A stretch of 64,000 bases of DNA from CALLVY01 sp937899855 (GTDB taxonomy: Bacteria; Bacteroidota; Bacteroidia; Chitinophagales; Saprospiraceae), in assembly GCA_039820405.1 (NCBI GenBank), contig JBCBQC010000003.1, positions 235,143 through 299,142 on the forward strand. The letters are read 5' to 3'. Made by a program: the position numbers and the translations under genes. Positions 45,201 to 53,963 of this stretch are shown here, piece after piece. The first letter of the stretch is position 1. The number at the start of each line of letters is the position of its first letter. Below the pieces are notes generated by a model that saw only the letters and a list, made by a program, of their open reading frames with translations, ran no database searches and was not told the origin of the DNA.

Positions 45201-46859
45201 CTTGATACCCAGCAGGCTACCCAGGGACATAACCGATCGTTCGCGGATGGGATCGATCGGGGGGTTGGTGACTTGGGCAAACAGTTGTTTGAAATAATTG
45301 CTCAGGTGCTGAGACTGGTGGGACAGGACCGCTAGCGGCGTATCGGAGCCCATGGAGCCGATGGGGTCTTTGCCGTTCTGAATCATCGGCGCGATGAGCA
45401 CTTTGAGGTCTTCCTGGGTATAGCCAAAGAGGCGTTGCTGTTGGAGCAGGGCCGCTCCTTCCAGGGGGCGCGCGGGAGTAGCACCGGGGGGAAGCTCCGC
45501 CAAGGTCGTTCGATTTTCGCGCAACCAGCGCTGGTAGGGCAAGCGCTGGCAAACCGTTCGCTTGAGTTCTTCATCTCCGATGATGCGGTGCTGCTCCAGG
45601 TCCGCCATCAGCATCCGTCCCGGTTGGAGGCGGCCCTTGAGGAGTACCCGGGCCGGTGCGATGGGCAGGGCCCCCGCTTCGGAGGCCACCACCAGTACGT
45701 CGTCCGTGGTTAGGGTGTAGCGCGAAGGCCGCAAGCCGTTGCGATCGAGCGTAGCCCCCACAACGATCCCATCGGTAAAGCAGATCGAGGCCGGACCATC
45801 CCAGGGCTCCATCAGGTTTTCGTGGAATTCGTAAAAGGCCTTTTTGTAGGGTGCCATTTCCGCATCGTGCTGCCAGGCCTCGGGAATCATCATCATCAGT
45901 GCGTGGGGCAAGCTGCGCCCACCGATGACGAGAAATTCGAGGACGTTATCAAAGTTCGCCGAATCGGAAAGGTGACGGCCACAGATGGGCAGCAGCCGTT
46001 GCAGTTCCACCTCGGTAAATTGCGTATGGTCCAATAATTTTTCCTTAGCCCGCCACCAATTGAGATTGCCCTTGATGGTATTGATTTCTCCATTGTGGGC
46101 GATGTAGCGAAAGGGTTGCGCCAGCTTCCACTTGGGAACGGTATTGGTCGAAAAGCGGGAATGGACCAGCGCGATGGCCGAGGTCAAGCGGGCATCCTGC
46201 AAGTCGAGGAAATAGGGCCGAACCTGATAGGTAGTCAACTGCCCCTTGTAGATGATCGTCTTGTAGGAAAAGGAAGCAAAGTAAAATTGCTCGGCGGCGG
46301 CGGGATAGGCCTCGTAGATGCGGTGGGTGATGTACTTGCGGAGGATAAACAATTGACGCTCAAGCACCGCGGGTTCCAGGTCTTTTCGAGAGGCGACAAA
46401 AAGCTGTTGTATCCGGGGAGCCGTAGCGAGGGCCGCCCGGCCCGGGCCCGAATGGGGATCGACGGGAACGTCGCGAAAACCCAGGGCTCGAAAATCCAAT
46501 TCCTCCAGGCATTCCAGAAGCAGGGTCCGACACTGTACCTGGAGCGTCGCATCGGTGGGAAAGAAAGTGACGCCCACGCCGTAATGACCGAAAGGGGGCA
46601 AGTCGAAACCGAGGGTGGGACTGATTTCGCGAAAAAACGCATCGGGCGTTTGGAGGAGGATGCCGGCCCCATCGCCCACATTGGCTTCGCAGCCACAGGC
46701 ACCGCGGTGTTCCATATTGGTGAGCATGCGGAGGGCATCGGCAATGAGTTGGTGTGATTTCTCGCCCCGGAGCTGGGCGATGAGTCCCGTACCACAGGAA
46801 TCTTTCTCCAAGTCAGGGGTGTAGAGGCCCCTTTGTGGGGGATCAGTATCATTACGCAT
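42282..46859 (-). CDS. gltB: Glutamate synthase, large (alpha) subunit
   Basis: A 1525-residue multidomain enzyme. The class II glutamine amidotransferase nucleophile is Cys22 in DSCGTG, exposed after removal of a 21-residue propeptide. Central and FMN-binding domains follow (GGKSNSGEGGEDESRY, PGEGGHLPGHKV). A 3Fe-4S cluster motif CIMMRKCHMNTCPVG and the C-terminal GXXGXXXG beta-helix (GVGDHGCEYMTGGVVVVLG) complete it. Ammonia released from glutamine is channelled to 2-oxoglutarate to form glutamate. It is first in the gltB-gltD unit, with a palindrome in its upstream leader. Confidence 0.98.
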   Translation of the reverse strand: MRNDTDPPQRGLYTPDLEKDSCGTGLIAQLRGEKSHQLIADALRMLTNMEHRGACGCEANVGDGAGILLQTPDAFFREISPTLGFDLPPFGHYGVGVTFFPTDATLQVQCRTLLLECLEELDFRALGFRDVPVDPHSGPGRAALATAPRIQQLFVASRKDLEPAVLERQLFILRKYITHRIYEAYPAAAEQFYFASFSYKTIIYKGQLTTYQVRPYFLDLQDARLTSAIALVHSRFSTNTVPKWKLAQPFRYIAHNGEINTIKGNLNWWRAKEKLLDHTQFTEVELQRLLPICGRHLSDSANFDNVLEFLVIGGRSLPHALMMMIPEAWQHDAEMAPYKKAFYEFHENLMEPWDGPASICFTDGIVVGATLDRNGLRPSRYTLTTDDVLVVASEAGALPIAPARVLLKGRLQPGRMLMADLEQHRIIGDEELKRTVCQRLPYQRWLRENRTTLAELPPGATPARPLEGAALLQQQRLFGYTQEDLKVLIAPMIQNGKDPIGSMGSDTPLAVLSHQSQHLSNYFKQLFAQVTNPPIDPIRERSVMSLGSLLGIKGSVLTAQAEQARFIHLDQPILTDAALNQLQHIERAPYRPHTLSLHFPADGQEGQLRRAIERCCTQAETAVNEGVNLLILSDRGTDEGQAPIPSLLATGAIHHHLVNVGLRGKASLIVEAGDARETHHFATLFGYGADAINPYLAFSSIAELRRGGYLEAEKTVSELQRSYVKALGKGLLKIMSKNGISTLQSYRGAQIFEAVGIAQSVIDQCFHGTISRIEGLDFDGLAQEILYRHQSAHQTTLPGQGRLDAGGVFQWKRRGEFHLFNPQTIHLLQHATRNHDYATYRKYARLINEQSEQACTLRGLLDFRPRTPILLEAVEPVEHILRRFATGAMSFGSISYEAHRTLAIAMNRIGGKSNSGEGGEDESRYRPLANGDSERSAIKQVASGRFGVTSHYLSQAEELQIKMAQGAKPGEGGHLPGHKVNDWIARVRHSTPGVGLISPPPHHDIYSIEDLAQLIFDLKNANREARINVKLVSKAGVGVIASGVAKAHADAILIAGHDGGTGASPLTSIRHAGLPWELGLAESHQTLLKNRLRDRVVLQADGQMRTGRDLAIATLLGAEEWGIATAALVVEGCIMMRKCHMNTCPVGIATQDPDLRKKFTAQPEHLISFFRFLAEDLREIMAELGFRTVNEMVGQVSVLRLKEDLAHWKYQSLDLRPLLYQEPVGKDVGQYQRVAQDHGIDHILDHRLMIMARPALELGKRITGSFPIANTDRAVGTMLSYEVSKRYGSEGLSPGTIQYRFRGAAGQSFGAFAARGLQFTLEGEANDYFGKGLSGARLIVSQDREATFRPEENIIIGNVAFYGATSGEAYIKGMAGERFCVRNSGVKAVVEGVGDHGCEYMTGGVVVVLGETGKNFGAGMSGGVAYIYDPERQFAHRCNPELVDLESLDTEDFRQLRILVRNHFRYTSSKRALGLLQDWNRHREGFVKVMPRDYKKALARMETPPATRPTSPGGRSLIHQREGRA

Positions 46860-47189
46860 GGCCAGTTTTTTAGATGGTTATGGTTAGGACGGCACGAGCG
46901 TCCCTGCTATCGGATCCGATAGTGGTTTTGTCAGAGCGTGTTAACGATGAGAGCTGCGAACTACAAAAATTCGCTTTTTTAGGGATAATTCAAAATTTTC
47001 CGTGTAAAAAAAAGGTCATTACAAAATTAAAATCTAGCAATTCCTTGGATTGCCAGCATTCAAATGGTTTTCCGTATTTAAAATATAATTTTGAAATACC
47101 AGTGTTATAATGGACTAAATTCTCCGGATGGGGGGAGATGCTCGCTAAAAAATTGGTAATGGCCAAGAGGTTCTCTCCGCCGGGCAATT
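46860..47189. other. Upstream region of gltB, with a 16-bp palindrome
   Basis: About 330 bases without a gene. A perfect 16-bp palindrome CTATCGGATCCGATAG occupies 46907-46922, about 50 nt before the gltB ATG, next to a weaker GGACG/CGTCC hairpin. It could be a regulator site or an RNA hairpin. The portion from about 46980 to 47110 is AT-rich and otherwise featureless. Confidence 0.5.
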
Positions 47190-48746
47190 TTAGCCGACCC
47201 CGTTTTTTTGCAGAAATTTTTCGCGAATGACGGCCTCCACCGGGCGGTTTTGAATCTTACAATCCAGCCAAGCGATGATGTCCAGGTAGAGAAAAGAGCG
47301 GCTTTCGTAGGGGTGGCGCGAGAGGGGTTCGAGGCGATCACGGAGCTGGATGAAGGCGTTTTGCAGGTTCTCCGGATTCATATTGAGCGAGCGACGCAGG
47401 AATTGTAGGATTTCCTGTTGGACCAAATTGAGGTCTTCCATTTTGGCCAAAAAACGGTATACCGATTTGACCAAGTACTCCAGCAGGTTGTAGTGGCGGA
47501 GTTCGTAGTGTGCAATCAAATTGAGGATGCGGGCGAAGCACTGGATATCGCTGCGCAAATCTCCCGCATTGAAATTGATGATCTTGTTGAGGAATTCGAT
47601 GGCGGTACTGTTGTCGCCACTGCCGAAGTATAGGCAAGCGATTTTGTAGTAGAAGACCAGTACGTGATGGGGATCGAGGTGGGGCAGAAAATCGGGCAGC
47701 TTGGCCTCCACTTCTTTGGCCACGGCGAGGCCCGTGCTAAAGGTCCCTTCCATAAAGTGACGATTGATCAGTCCGGTGTAGTAGAAGAGGAAAGCAAAGG
47801 TTTGGGTATTTTTATTGAAGTGGCGGCCGTAGTCGGCTTCGAAGCCCCGGAAGGCGCGCAGGGTATCGGAGAGGCGTTCGTAGGCGCCGGTATTGAAAAA
47901 AGCGGAGAGCAAATTATTGAGGCCGCGCAAGTAAAGGTCGGGATCGCGAAGCAGCATATCGGGCTCGTCGTGAAAAAGGTCGACCCACTTCTGGGCGTAG
48001 CGATAGCACTGGGGAAAGTTCTGGAGAATGTGGTGGTACCAAACGTGGGATTGGCAATAATACACTTTTTCAAAAAAGGTCATGCTGTCAAAATCTCCCT
48101 CGCGGGGCAGGTGGGCTTCAAAAAAACGACGCACCATGTGGTAGTCGCGCTCGTTGCGGATGTGCCCCATCTTGATGTACAACTCGTAGAGTCGCAGGCC
48201 CAGATTGGACCACCGGGCGGTCCCCTCAATCACTTGGGTCCGGCGCGTCGACTCCTTGGCCAGGCTGTCGGCTCGGTTCTCGATGCTTCGGGTGATGTGC
48301 TGTGCTTCGATCCGTTTTTCAAATTCGATCACTTCGAGTTCCAACAAATCTTGGTGCGCCTCCTGAGCGAGGACCTTTACTTTTTCGAGCACTTTGAGGC
48401 TCTGGAGGTAGAGGCCCTTGTTGTACAAAATCTTGGCGAAGTCAATTTGCTCACGCACTTGTAGACTGATGTCCTTGGGCGTCTCGATCAGTCGGAGGCT
48501 GGTGAGTAGCTGCTTGTAGAGGTGGCGTTTGAGGTTGGACAACTGCTGGCGTTTCATGGCGGGAATCCGACGAAAAATCATCGCCTCATCGTATTGTTTT
48601 TGTTTGTCCAGTACGTCAAAAAGCTGTACGAAGAGCACCGCCTCACTTCCCGATCCCCGATTGACGAACAATCTAAAGTTGCGTTTCTCCGATTTGGAGA
48701 GCGTCTTGATGAGTTGAAATAATGGTGGATTCTGACTATTGGGCAT
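47190..48746 (-). CDS. Uncharacterised alpha-helical repeat protein
   Basis: A 518-residue protein starting MPNSQNPPLFQLIKTLSKSEKRNFRLF. It has no signal peptide or membrane helix and is predicted helical throughout, with TPR-like periodicity (for example ILYNKGLYLQSLKVLEKVKV and LYFGSGDNSTAIEFLNKIIN). The N-terminal LIKTLSKSEKRNF motif is recalled from a family of Bacteroidota proteins of unknown function; no name can be given. It probably acts as a cytoplasmic scaffold, which is inference. It is divergent from leuC and stands alone. Confidence 0.85.
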   Translation of the reverse strand: MPNSQNPPLFQLIKTLSKSEKRNFRLFVNRGSGSEAVLFVQLFDVLDKQKQYDEAMIFRRIPAMKRQQLSNLKRHLYKQLLTSLRLIETPKDISLQVREQIDFAKILYNKGLYLQSLKVLEKVKVLAQEAHQDLLELEVIEFEKRIEAQHITRSIENRADSLAKESTRRTQVIEGTARWSNLGLRLYELYIKMGHIRNERDYHMVRRFFEAHLPREGDFDSMTFFEKVYYCQSHVWYHHILQNFPQCYRYAQKWVDLFHDEPDMLLRDPDLYLRGLNNLLSAFFNTGAYERLSDTLRAFRGFEADYGRHFNKNTQTFAFLFYYTGLINRHFMEGTFSTGLAVAKEVEAKLPDFLPHLDPHHVLVFYYKIACLYFGSGDNSTAIEFLNKIINFNAGDLRSDIQCFARILNLIAHYELRHYNLLEYLVKSVYRFLAKMEDLNLVQQEILQFLRRSLNMNPENLQNAFIQLRDRLEPLSRHPYESRSFLYLDIIAWLDCKIQNRPVEAVIREKFLQKNGVG

Positions 48747-48933
48747 TGTAAAAGCCGACTCTATAAATACCTGTTTTTCAATTGTTTAAACCAATAAACC
48801 AGCTACTGGATTTCGGAACTTGGGGAAAAGCTGATTCTAATTCTCAAGGCAGAAGCAATACATTTATTTCCGATTTGAGCGATTAGATATCGGGCTCAAT
48901 ATTAAAAAAAATAATTCAACTCGCTAGTTTATC

Positions 48934-50334
48934 ATGCAGGGCGCAGCACCGAAAACACTCTTCGACAAAGTCTGGGATCACCACATCGTACAAGCCCGGG
49001 CGGGCTATCCCGATGTACTTTACATCGACCGGCACTTTATTCACGAAGTGACTTCACCGCAAGCCTTCGATGGACTGCGTCGCCGTGGAATCGGCGTGGC
49101 GCGGCCCCAGCAAACCATCGCCACGGCCGACCACAATGTACCGACCCAAAACCAACACCTCCCCATCGCCGAACCCCTGTCGCGCTTTCAAGTCGACACG
49201 CTGCAAAAGAACTGCCGCGAGTTTGGCGTTGAGCTGTTTGGCCTCGGTCACGAAAAGCAAGGCATCGTCCACGTCATCGGTCCCGAACTGGGCATCAGCC
49301 TCCCCGGGATGACCATCGTCTGTGGCGACAGTCACACCTCCACCCACGGCGCACTGGGCGCCATTGCCTTTGGCATCGGTACCAGCCAGGTCGAACAGGT
49401 ACTCGCCACCCAGACCCTACTGGCAGCGCGGCCCAAGACCATGAAAATTGAAATCAACGGCCCGTTGGGCAAAGGGGTCTTGTCCAAAGACCTCATCCTC
49501 TTTATCATCTCACAGATAACTACCTCCGGAGCCACCGGACACTTTGTGGAATACTGTGGCTCCACCATTCGTCAACTCTCCATGGAGGCGCGCATGACCA
49601 TTTGCAACATGAGCATTGAAATGGGCGCCCGTGGGGGTTTGATTGCTCCCGACGACATCACTTTCGAATACCTCCGTGGCAAAGCCTACGCCCCCCAAGG
49701 CCCCGACTGGGAAGCCTCCGTCCGATGGTGGAAAGGCCTGGCCAGCGACCCCGGTGCAACTTTCGACACGGAGTACCGCTTCGACGCGGCCGATATCGAA
49801 CCCATGATCACTTACGGGACCAACCCCGGTATGGGCGTCGGCGTGCGCCAGCACATCCCCCGCCCCAGCGGGAGCCACCATGCCGAATTGGATAAGGCCC
49901 TCCACTACATGGGCTTACAGGAGCGGGAAGCGCTGTTGGGCCAAAGGATTGATTACGTCTTTATCGGGAGCTGTACCAATTCCCGGATCGAGGATTTGCG
50001 ACTGGTGGCCAATTTTGTCAAAAACAAACACAAGGCCCCCCACGTCAATGCCTGGATCGTACCGGGCTCGCAGGCCGTGGAACAGCAGGCGCGGGCCGAG
50101 GGCTTGGATCGCATTTTTGCCGAAGCGGGTTTTGACCTGCGCCAACCCGGCTGCTCGGCCTGCCTGGCCATGAACGAAGACAAGGTACCGGCGGGTAAGT
50201 ACTGCGTATCGACCTCCAACCGCAATTTTGAAGGCCGCCAAGGGCCCGGAGCCCGCACCTTCCTAGCCAGCCCACTAACCGCCGCCGCCGCCGCCGTTAC
50301 CGGTAGCATCAGCGACGTTCGCGATTTTTTATAA
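48934..50334 (+). CDS. leuC: 3-isopropylmalate dehydratase, large subunit
   Basis: A 466-residue aconitase-family enzyme that isomerises 2-isopropylmalate to 3-isopropylmalate in leucine synthesis. The 4Fe-4S cysteines are in FIGSCTNSRIEDL and PGCSACLAMNED. CGDSHTSTHGALGAIAFGIGTS, EINGPLGKGV and FEGRQGPGARTFLASP are further family motifs. It acts with the LeuD subunit encoded 24 nt downstream. The upstream 187 nt contain no leucine-rich leader peptide or terminator, in contrast to the aromatic operon. Confidence 0.97.
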   Translation: MQGAAPKTLFDKVWDHHIVQARAGYPDVLYIDRHFIHEVTSPQAFDGLRRRGIGVARPQQTIATADHNVPTQNQHLPIAEPLSRFQVDTLQKNCREFGVELFGLGHEKQGIVHVIGPELGISLPGMTIVCGDSHTSTHGALGAIAFGIGTSQVEQVLATQTLLAARPKTMKIEINGPLGKGVLSKDLILFIISQITTSGATGHFVEYCGSTIRQLSMEARMTICNMSIEMGARGGLIAPDDITFEYLRGKAYAPQGPDWEASVRWWKGLASDPGATFDTEYRFDAADIEPMITYGTNPGMGVGVRQHIPRPSGSHHAELDKALHYMGLQEREALLGQRIDYVFIGSCTNSRIEDLRLVANFVKNKHKAPHVNAWIVPGSQAVEQQARAEGLDRIFAEAGFDLRQPGCSACLAMNEDKVPAGKYCVSTSNRNFEGRQGPGARTFLASPLTAAAAAVTGSISDVRDFL

Positions 50335-50358
50335 ACCACCAAATACTCAGATCACAAG

Positions 50359-50952
50359 ATGAAATTCAACCGCCTGGAATCTACCTGCATACCGCTGCCC
50401 ATGGAAAATGTGGATACCGACCAGATTATTCCGGCGCGTTTTCTCAAGGCCACCACGCGGGAAGGCTTTGGCGAAAATTTGTTCCGCGACTGGCGCTTCG
50501 ATAACGCAGATCAAGCCATCCCCGACTTTATACTCAACAACCCTCAGTACGGTGGACAAGTACTGGTGGCGGGTAAAAATTTTGGCTGTGGCTCAAGTCG
50601 CGAACACGCCGCTTGGGCCCTAGTGGATTACGGCTTTCGGGTAATCATTTCCAGCTTTTTCGCCGATATCTTTCGCCACAATGCACTGAACAATAGCCTA
50701 CTACCCATCCAGGTAGAGGCCGACTTTTTGGACACCCTATTCCAAGTCATCGAACGAGACGCCCGGAGCGTCGTCGAAATCGACCTACCCGCACAGACCC
50801 TGAGTGTGATCGGGCAGGACCTTCGCACGGACTTCGAGATTGATGGCTATAAAAAAGAGTGCTTGCTCAATGGCTACGACGACATCGACTACCTGCTCCA
50901 ACGCGGGGAGGCCGTCCGACACTTTGAGCAACACAAAGCATACGTTTTTTAG
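50359..50952 (+). CDS. leuD: 3-isopropylmalate dehydratase, small subunit
   Basis: A 197-residue partner of LeuC carrying the swivelling aconitase domain. Signatures are MENVDTDQIIPARFLK near the N-terminus and GKNFGCGSSREHAAWAL in the substrate-binding loop. Length and layout are normal for bacterial LeuD. It lies between leuC and leuB with short gaps, in one operon. Confidence 0.97.
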   Translation: MKFNRLESTCIPLPMENVDTDQIIPARFLKATTREGFGENLFRDWRFDNADQAIPDFILNNPQYGGQVLVAGKNFGCGSSREHAAWALVDYGFRVIISSFFADIFRHNALNNSLLPIQVEADFLDTLFQVIERDARSVVEIDLPAQTLSVIGQDLRTDFEIDGYKKECLLNGYDDIDYLLQRGEAVRHFEQHKAYVF

Positions 50953-50984
50953 TACTCCTTCAACACACGCTAACGCAGCACAAG

Positions 50985-52085
50985 ATGACTCACAAAATTG
51001 CCGTACTGGCGGGCGACGGGATTGGTCCCGAGGTATGTGAATGGGCCCAACGCTCGCTCGAACTGATCGCGCGGGGCTTCAATCACGAATTTGAATTCAG
51101 CGCGGCCCTGTTGGGGCACGCCGCCATCCAGGCCAGCGGAGAGGCCCTACCCGCCACTACCCTCAATCGCTGCCGTGCGGCGGATGCGATCCTGCTGGGT
51201 GCCGTGGGAGATCCCAGCTACGACAACAACCCCGCCGCCACGGTCCGCCCCGAACAGGGACTGTTGGCCCTCCGCAGCGCCCTGGGTTTGTACTGTAACC
51301 TCCGCCCCATCCGCATCTTCGACGAGTTGCTCCACGCTTCGAGTCTAAAGCCCGAGTGCTTGCAAGGAGCGGACATCCTATTCTTTCGCGAACTCACCGG
51401 GGGCATCTACTTTGGTGAGCACCAGCAAAGTGCGGACGGCCAAACGGCTTCCGACCTGATGGTTTACACCAAGGCCGAGGTGGAGCGCATCGCTCACCAG
51501 GCCTTCAAAGCAGCCCAACGTCGCCAGCGCAAGGTACACTCCGTCGACAAGGCCAACGTACTGGCCGCCTCGCGGCTGTGGCGGGCTACCGTCAATGAGG
51601 TGGCACAAGCCTACCCCCAAGTCGAAGTGATTCACCAGTACGTCGACAATGCGGCCATGCAATTGATCCGCCAACCCAAGCAGTTTGACGTCGTCTTGAC
51701 GGGCAATATGTTTGGCGACATCCTCACCGATGCGGCGTCCCAGATTACGGGCTCGCTGGGCATGTTGCCCTCCGCCTCGATCGGCGACCGTTGGGGAATG
51801 TACGAACCCATCCACGGATCCGCTCCCGACATTGCCGGACGCAATATTGCCAACCCCCTCGCTACCATTTTGTCCGCCGCCATGCTACTGGAATTTTCCT
51901 TCGACATGAAGGAAGAAAGCGAAGTACTGATTGGTAGCGTCGAAGAGGTACTGCAACAGGGCTACCGCACGGCCGATATCGCCAGCCCCGATACGGCCAT
52001 CGAACAAATTTTAAGCACCTCCGAAATGGGTGGCAAGGTACTCGAAGTTTTAGAGTCCAAGCTGTTTCAGTCGGTAGTGATCTAA
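50985..52085 (+). CDS. leuB: 3-isopropylmalate dehydrogenase
   Basis: A 366-residue NAD-dependent beta-decarboxylating dehydrogenase that converts 3-isopropylmalate to 2-oxoisocaproate. Motifs are AGDGIGPEV near the N-terminus, ELTGGIYFGE, the catalytic Lys/Asp region with DKANVLAASRLWR, TGNMFGDILTDAA (metal-binding Asp) and the NAD site EPIHGSAPDIAGRNIANP. It is 32 nt downstream of leuD. The leuA gene follows after a longer 125-nt gap. Confidence 0.97.
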   Translation: MTHKIAVLAGDGIGPEVCEWAQRSLELIARGFNHEFEFSAALLGHAAIQASGEALPATTLNRCRAADAILLGAVGDPSYDNNPAATVRPEQGLLALRSALGLYCNLRPIRIFDELLHASSLKPECLQGADILFFRELTGGIYFGEHQQSADGQTASDLMVYTKAEVERIAHQAFKAAQRRQRKVHSVDKANVLAASRLWRATVNEVAQAYPQVEVIHQYVDNAAMQLIRQPKQFDVVLTGNMFGDILTDAASQITGSLGMLPSASIGDRWGMYEPIHGSAPDIAGRNIANPLATILSAAMLLEFSFDMKEESEVLIGSVEEVLQQGYRTADIASPDTAIEQILSTSEMGGKVLEVLESKLFQSVVI

Positions 52086-52210
52086 ATACCCCAATCGAAA
52101 TTCCTAAGCCCAGTCTCCATTGGAGGCCATATCAATCACATTAAACTAACTATTCCCCCCACTATTTTTCGCCCTGTAAAAAGCGTTGAAGGGGGGCCAA
52201 ATCAATTTTT
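52086..52210 (+). promoter_or_regulatory. leuB-leuA spacer with hairpin potential
   Basis: A CCCCCC run at 52155-52160 can pair with GGGGGG at 52191-52196, with TTTTT/AAAAA inside, just before leuA. It may influence leuA translation or mRNA stability. No exact promoter was seen. Confidence 0.3.
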
Positions 52211-53734
52211 ATGAGCGAGCAGATTCACATTTTTGACACGACCCTGCGCGACGGCGAACAGGTGCCCGGATGCCAACTGAATACCGTTGAGAAAGTAGCC
52301 ATCGCCCGCCAGTTGGAACTACTGGGTGTGGACATTATCGAAGCGGGCTTTCCCATTTCTAGTCCGGGTGATTTTCGCTCGGTGGTAGAAATTTCCAAGG
52401 CGGTCAGCGAGCCCGTCATCTGTGCCCTGACCCGCGCGGTTCAAAAGGACATCGACGTGGCCGCCGAATCCCTACAGTACGCCAAGCGCAAACGCATCCA
52501 CACGGGGATTGGGGTATCGGATTACCACATCAAATACAAGTTTAACGCCACCCACGAACAGATCATCGAACGTGCCGTGGCGGCCGTCAAGTACGCGCGC
52601 AAGTACGTCGACGATGTAGAGTTTTACGCCGAAGATGCGGGCCGGGCCGACAATGCCTACCTCGCCCGCGTAGTCGAAGCGGCCATCGCCGCCGGGGCCA
52701 CGGTCGTCAATATTCCCGACACCACTGGCTACTGCCTGCCCGAGGTCTACGGTGCCAAGATCCGCTACCTGACCGAACACGTAGCGAATATCGATCGGGC
52801 CATCATCAGCTGTCACTGCCACAACGATCTGGGAATGGCTACGGCCAATACCATCGCCGGTATCCAGAACGGCGCACGCCAGGTGGAGGTGACCATGAAC
52901 GGCATTGGCGAACGCGCGGGCAACACCTCGCTCGAAGAGGTCGCCATGATTTTAAAGACCCACCAACTGCCCTACCACACCCGCATCGACAGCCAAAAGA
53001 TTTACATGCTCAGCATGATGGTCTCCAAGATGATGCACATGCCGGTCCAGCCCAACAAGGCCATTGTGGGCCGCAATGCTTTTGCCCACTCCTCGGGCAT
53101 CCACCAAGACGGTGTGCTCAAGAATCGTGAAAACTACGAGATCATCGCCCCGCAAGATGTCGGCATCCCCGAATCGTCGATCATCCTGACGGCCCGCAGT
53201 GGCAAGGCGGCCCTGCGGCACCATTTGCAGCGCTTGGATTACCAGGTGGACGACCGCGAATTGAAAGCGGTGTACGAACGTTTCCTGGTGATGGCCGACG
53301 GCAAGAAAATGATCGGCGACGAGGATTTGATCGAGTTGATGGAGGGCATCCAACGGGACAAGCCCATCGAGATTCAGCACGTCCAGGTGGTTTGTGGCCA
53401 ACCCATCCACGCGGTGGCAACGGTGGAGTTGTCTTACCGGGGAGAAGCGATTCGGGAGAGTGCCACGGGCAACGGTCCGGTGAACGCCATCATCCGGGCG
53501 ATCGACCGGATTGTGGGGGTCCCGGTGGAATTGGAAGAGTTTTTGGTGCATTCGATGGCGAAGGGCAGTGAAGACGAGGGCAAGGTGCACGTAAAGATCA
53601 AGCACGCGGGACGGTCGTACAGCGGCTTTGGGATCGATGAGGATGTGGTGATGGGCTCGGTGAAGGCTTACGTGAATGCTTTGAATAAGGTGGGGGAAGT
53701 GCAGCGGGCGCGCGTGGTGGTGGCAACGGCCTAG
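52211..53734 (+). CDS. leuA: 2-isopropylmalate synthase
   Basis: A 507-residue enzyme that condenses acetyl-CoA with 2-oxoisovalerate in the first committed step to leucine. The catalytic TIM barrel begins IFDTTLRDGEQVPGCQL and has CHCHNDLGMATANTIAGI and MNGIGERAGNTSLEE. HSSGIHQDGVLK lies in the linker region. The C-terminal LeuA regulatory domain (about 380-507) normally binds leucine for feedback inhibition. The related citramalate and homocitrate synthases are less likely given the complete leuCDB cluster. An intrinsic terminator follows at 53787-53817. Confidence 0.95.
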   Translation: MSEQIHIFDTTLRDGEQVPGCQLNTVEKVAIARQLELLGVDIIEAGFPISSPGDFRSVVEISKAVSEPVICALTRAVQKDIDVAAESLQYAKRKRIHTGIGVSDYHIKYKFNATHEQIIERAVAAVKYARKYVDDVEFYAEDAGRADNAYLARVVEAAIAAGATVVNIPDTTGYCLPEVYGAKIRYLTEHVANIDRAIISCHCHNDLGMATANTIAGIQNGARQVEVTMNGIGERAGNTSLEEVAMILKTHQLPYHTRIDSQKIYMLSMMVSKMMHMPVQPNKAIVGRNAFAHSSGIHQDGVLKNRENYEIIAPQDVGIPESSIILTARSGKAALRHHLQRLDYQVDDRELKAVYERFLVMADGKKMIGDEDLIELMEGIQRDKPIEIQHVQVVCGQPIHAVATVELSYRGEAIRESATGNGPVNAIIRAIDRIVGVPVELEEFLVHSMAKGSEDEGKVHVKIKHAGRSYSGFGIDEDVVMGSVKAYVNALNKVGEVQRARVVVATA

Positions 53735-53786
53735 GTAGTAGCGACTAAAGAACGTTTTTGTATATTAATGTGAATGTTGATGGTAG

Positions 53787-53817
53787 AAGCTGGACGGGAG
53801 TCCGGCTTTTGCTTTTT
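53787..53817 (+). terminator. Intrinsic terminator of the leu operon
   Basis: AGCTGGAC (53788-53795) pairs with GTCCGGCT (53800-53807) around a GGGA loop, with one G-U pair. TTTGCTTTTT follows. Confidence 0.85.
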
Positions 53818-53834
53818 ATGGGGGAAAGGGGGAA

Positions 53835-53951
53835 CGCTTCGAGGGGTGGGGACGCTTCGAGGGGTTGGGACGCAAAGGGCGCCGAGGAGCGCAGAGGGGC
53901 GCAGAGGATGGGGCGCTTCGAGGGATTGGACGTGGGGACGCTTCGATGGGG
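53835..53951. repeat. GC-rich intergenic repeat cluster
   Basis: Four copies of CGCTTCGAGGGGT or a close variant lie at 53835, 53853, 53914 and 53939. Between the second and third is a block of GCGCAGAGG and GCGCCGAGG motifs. It follows the leu terminator and is not coding on either strand with any conviction. Confidence 0.7.
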
Positions 53952-53963
53952 AGTGGTGATCGC

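Noticed and set aside
48747..48933. Possible leucine-rich leader peptide and attenuator before leuC
   Set aside because: No frame rich in Leu/Ile/Val codons and no terminator hairpin was found; attenuation appears confined to the aromatic operon here.
53774..53959. Short plus-strand frames across the GC-rich repeat
   Set aside because: They translate to Gly/Arg-rich repeats, overlap the leu terminator and have no plausible start.
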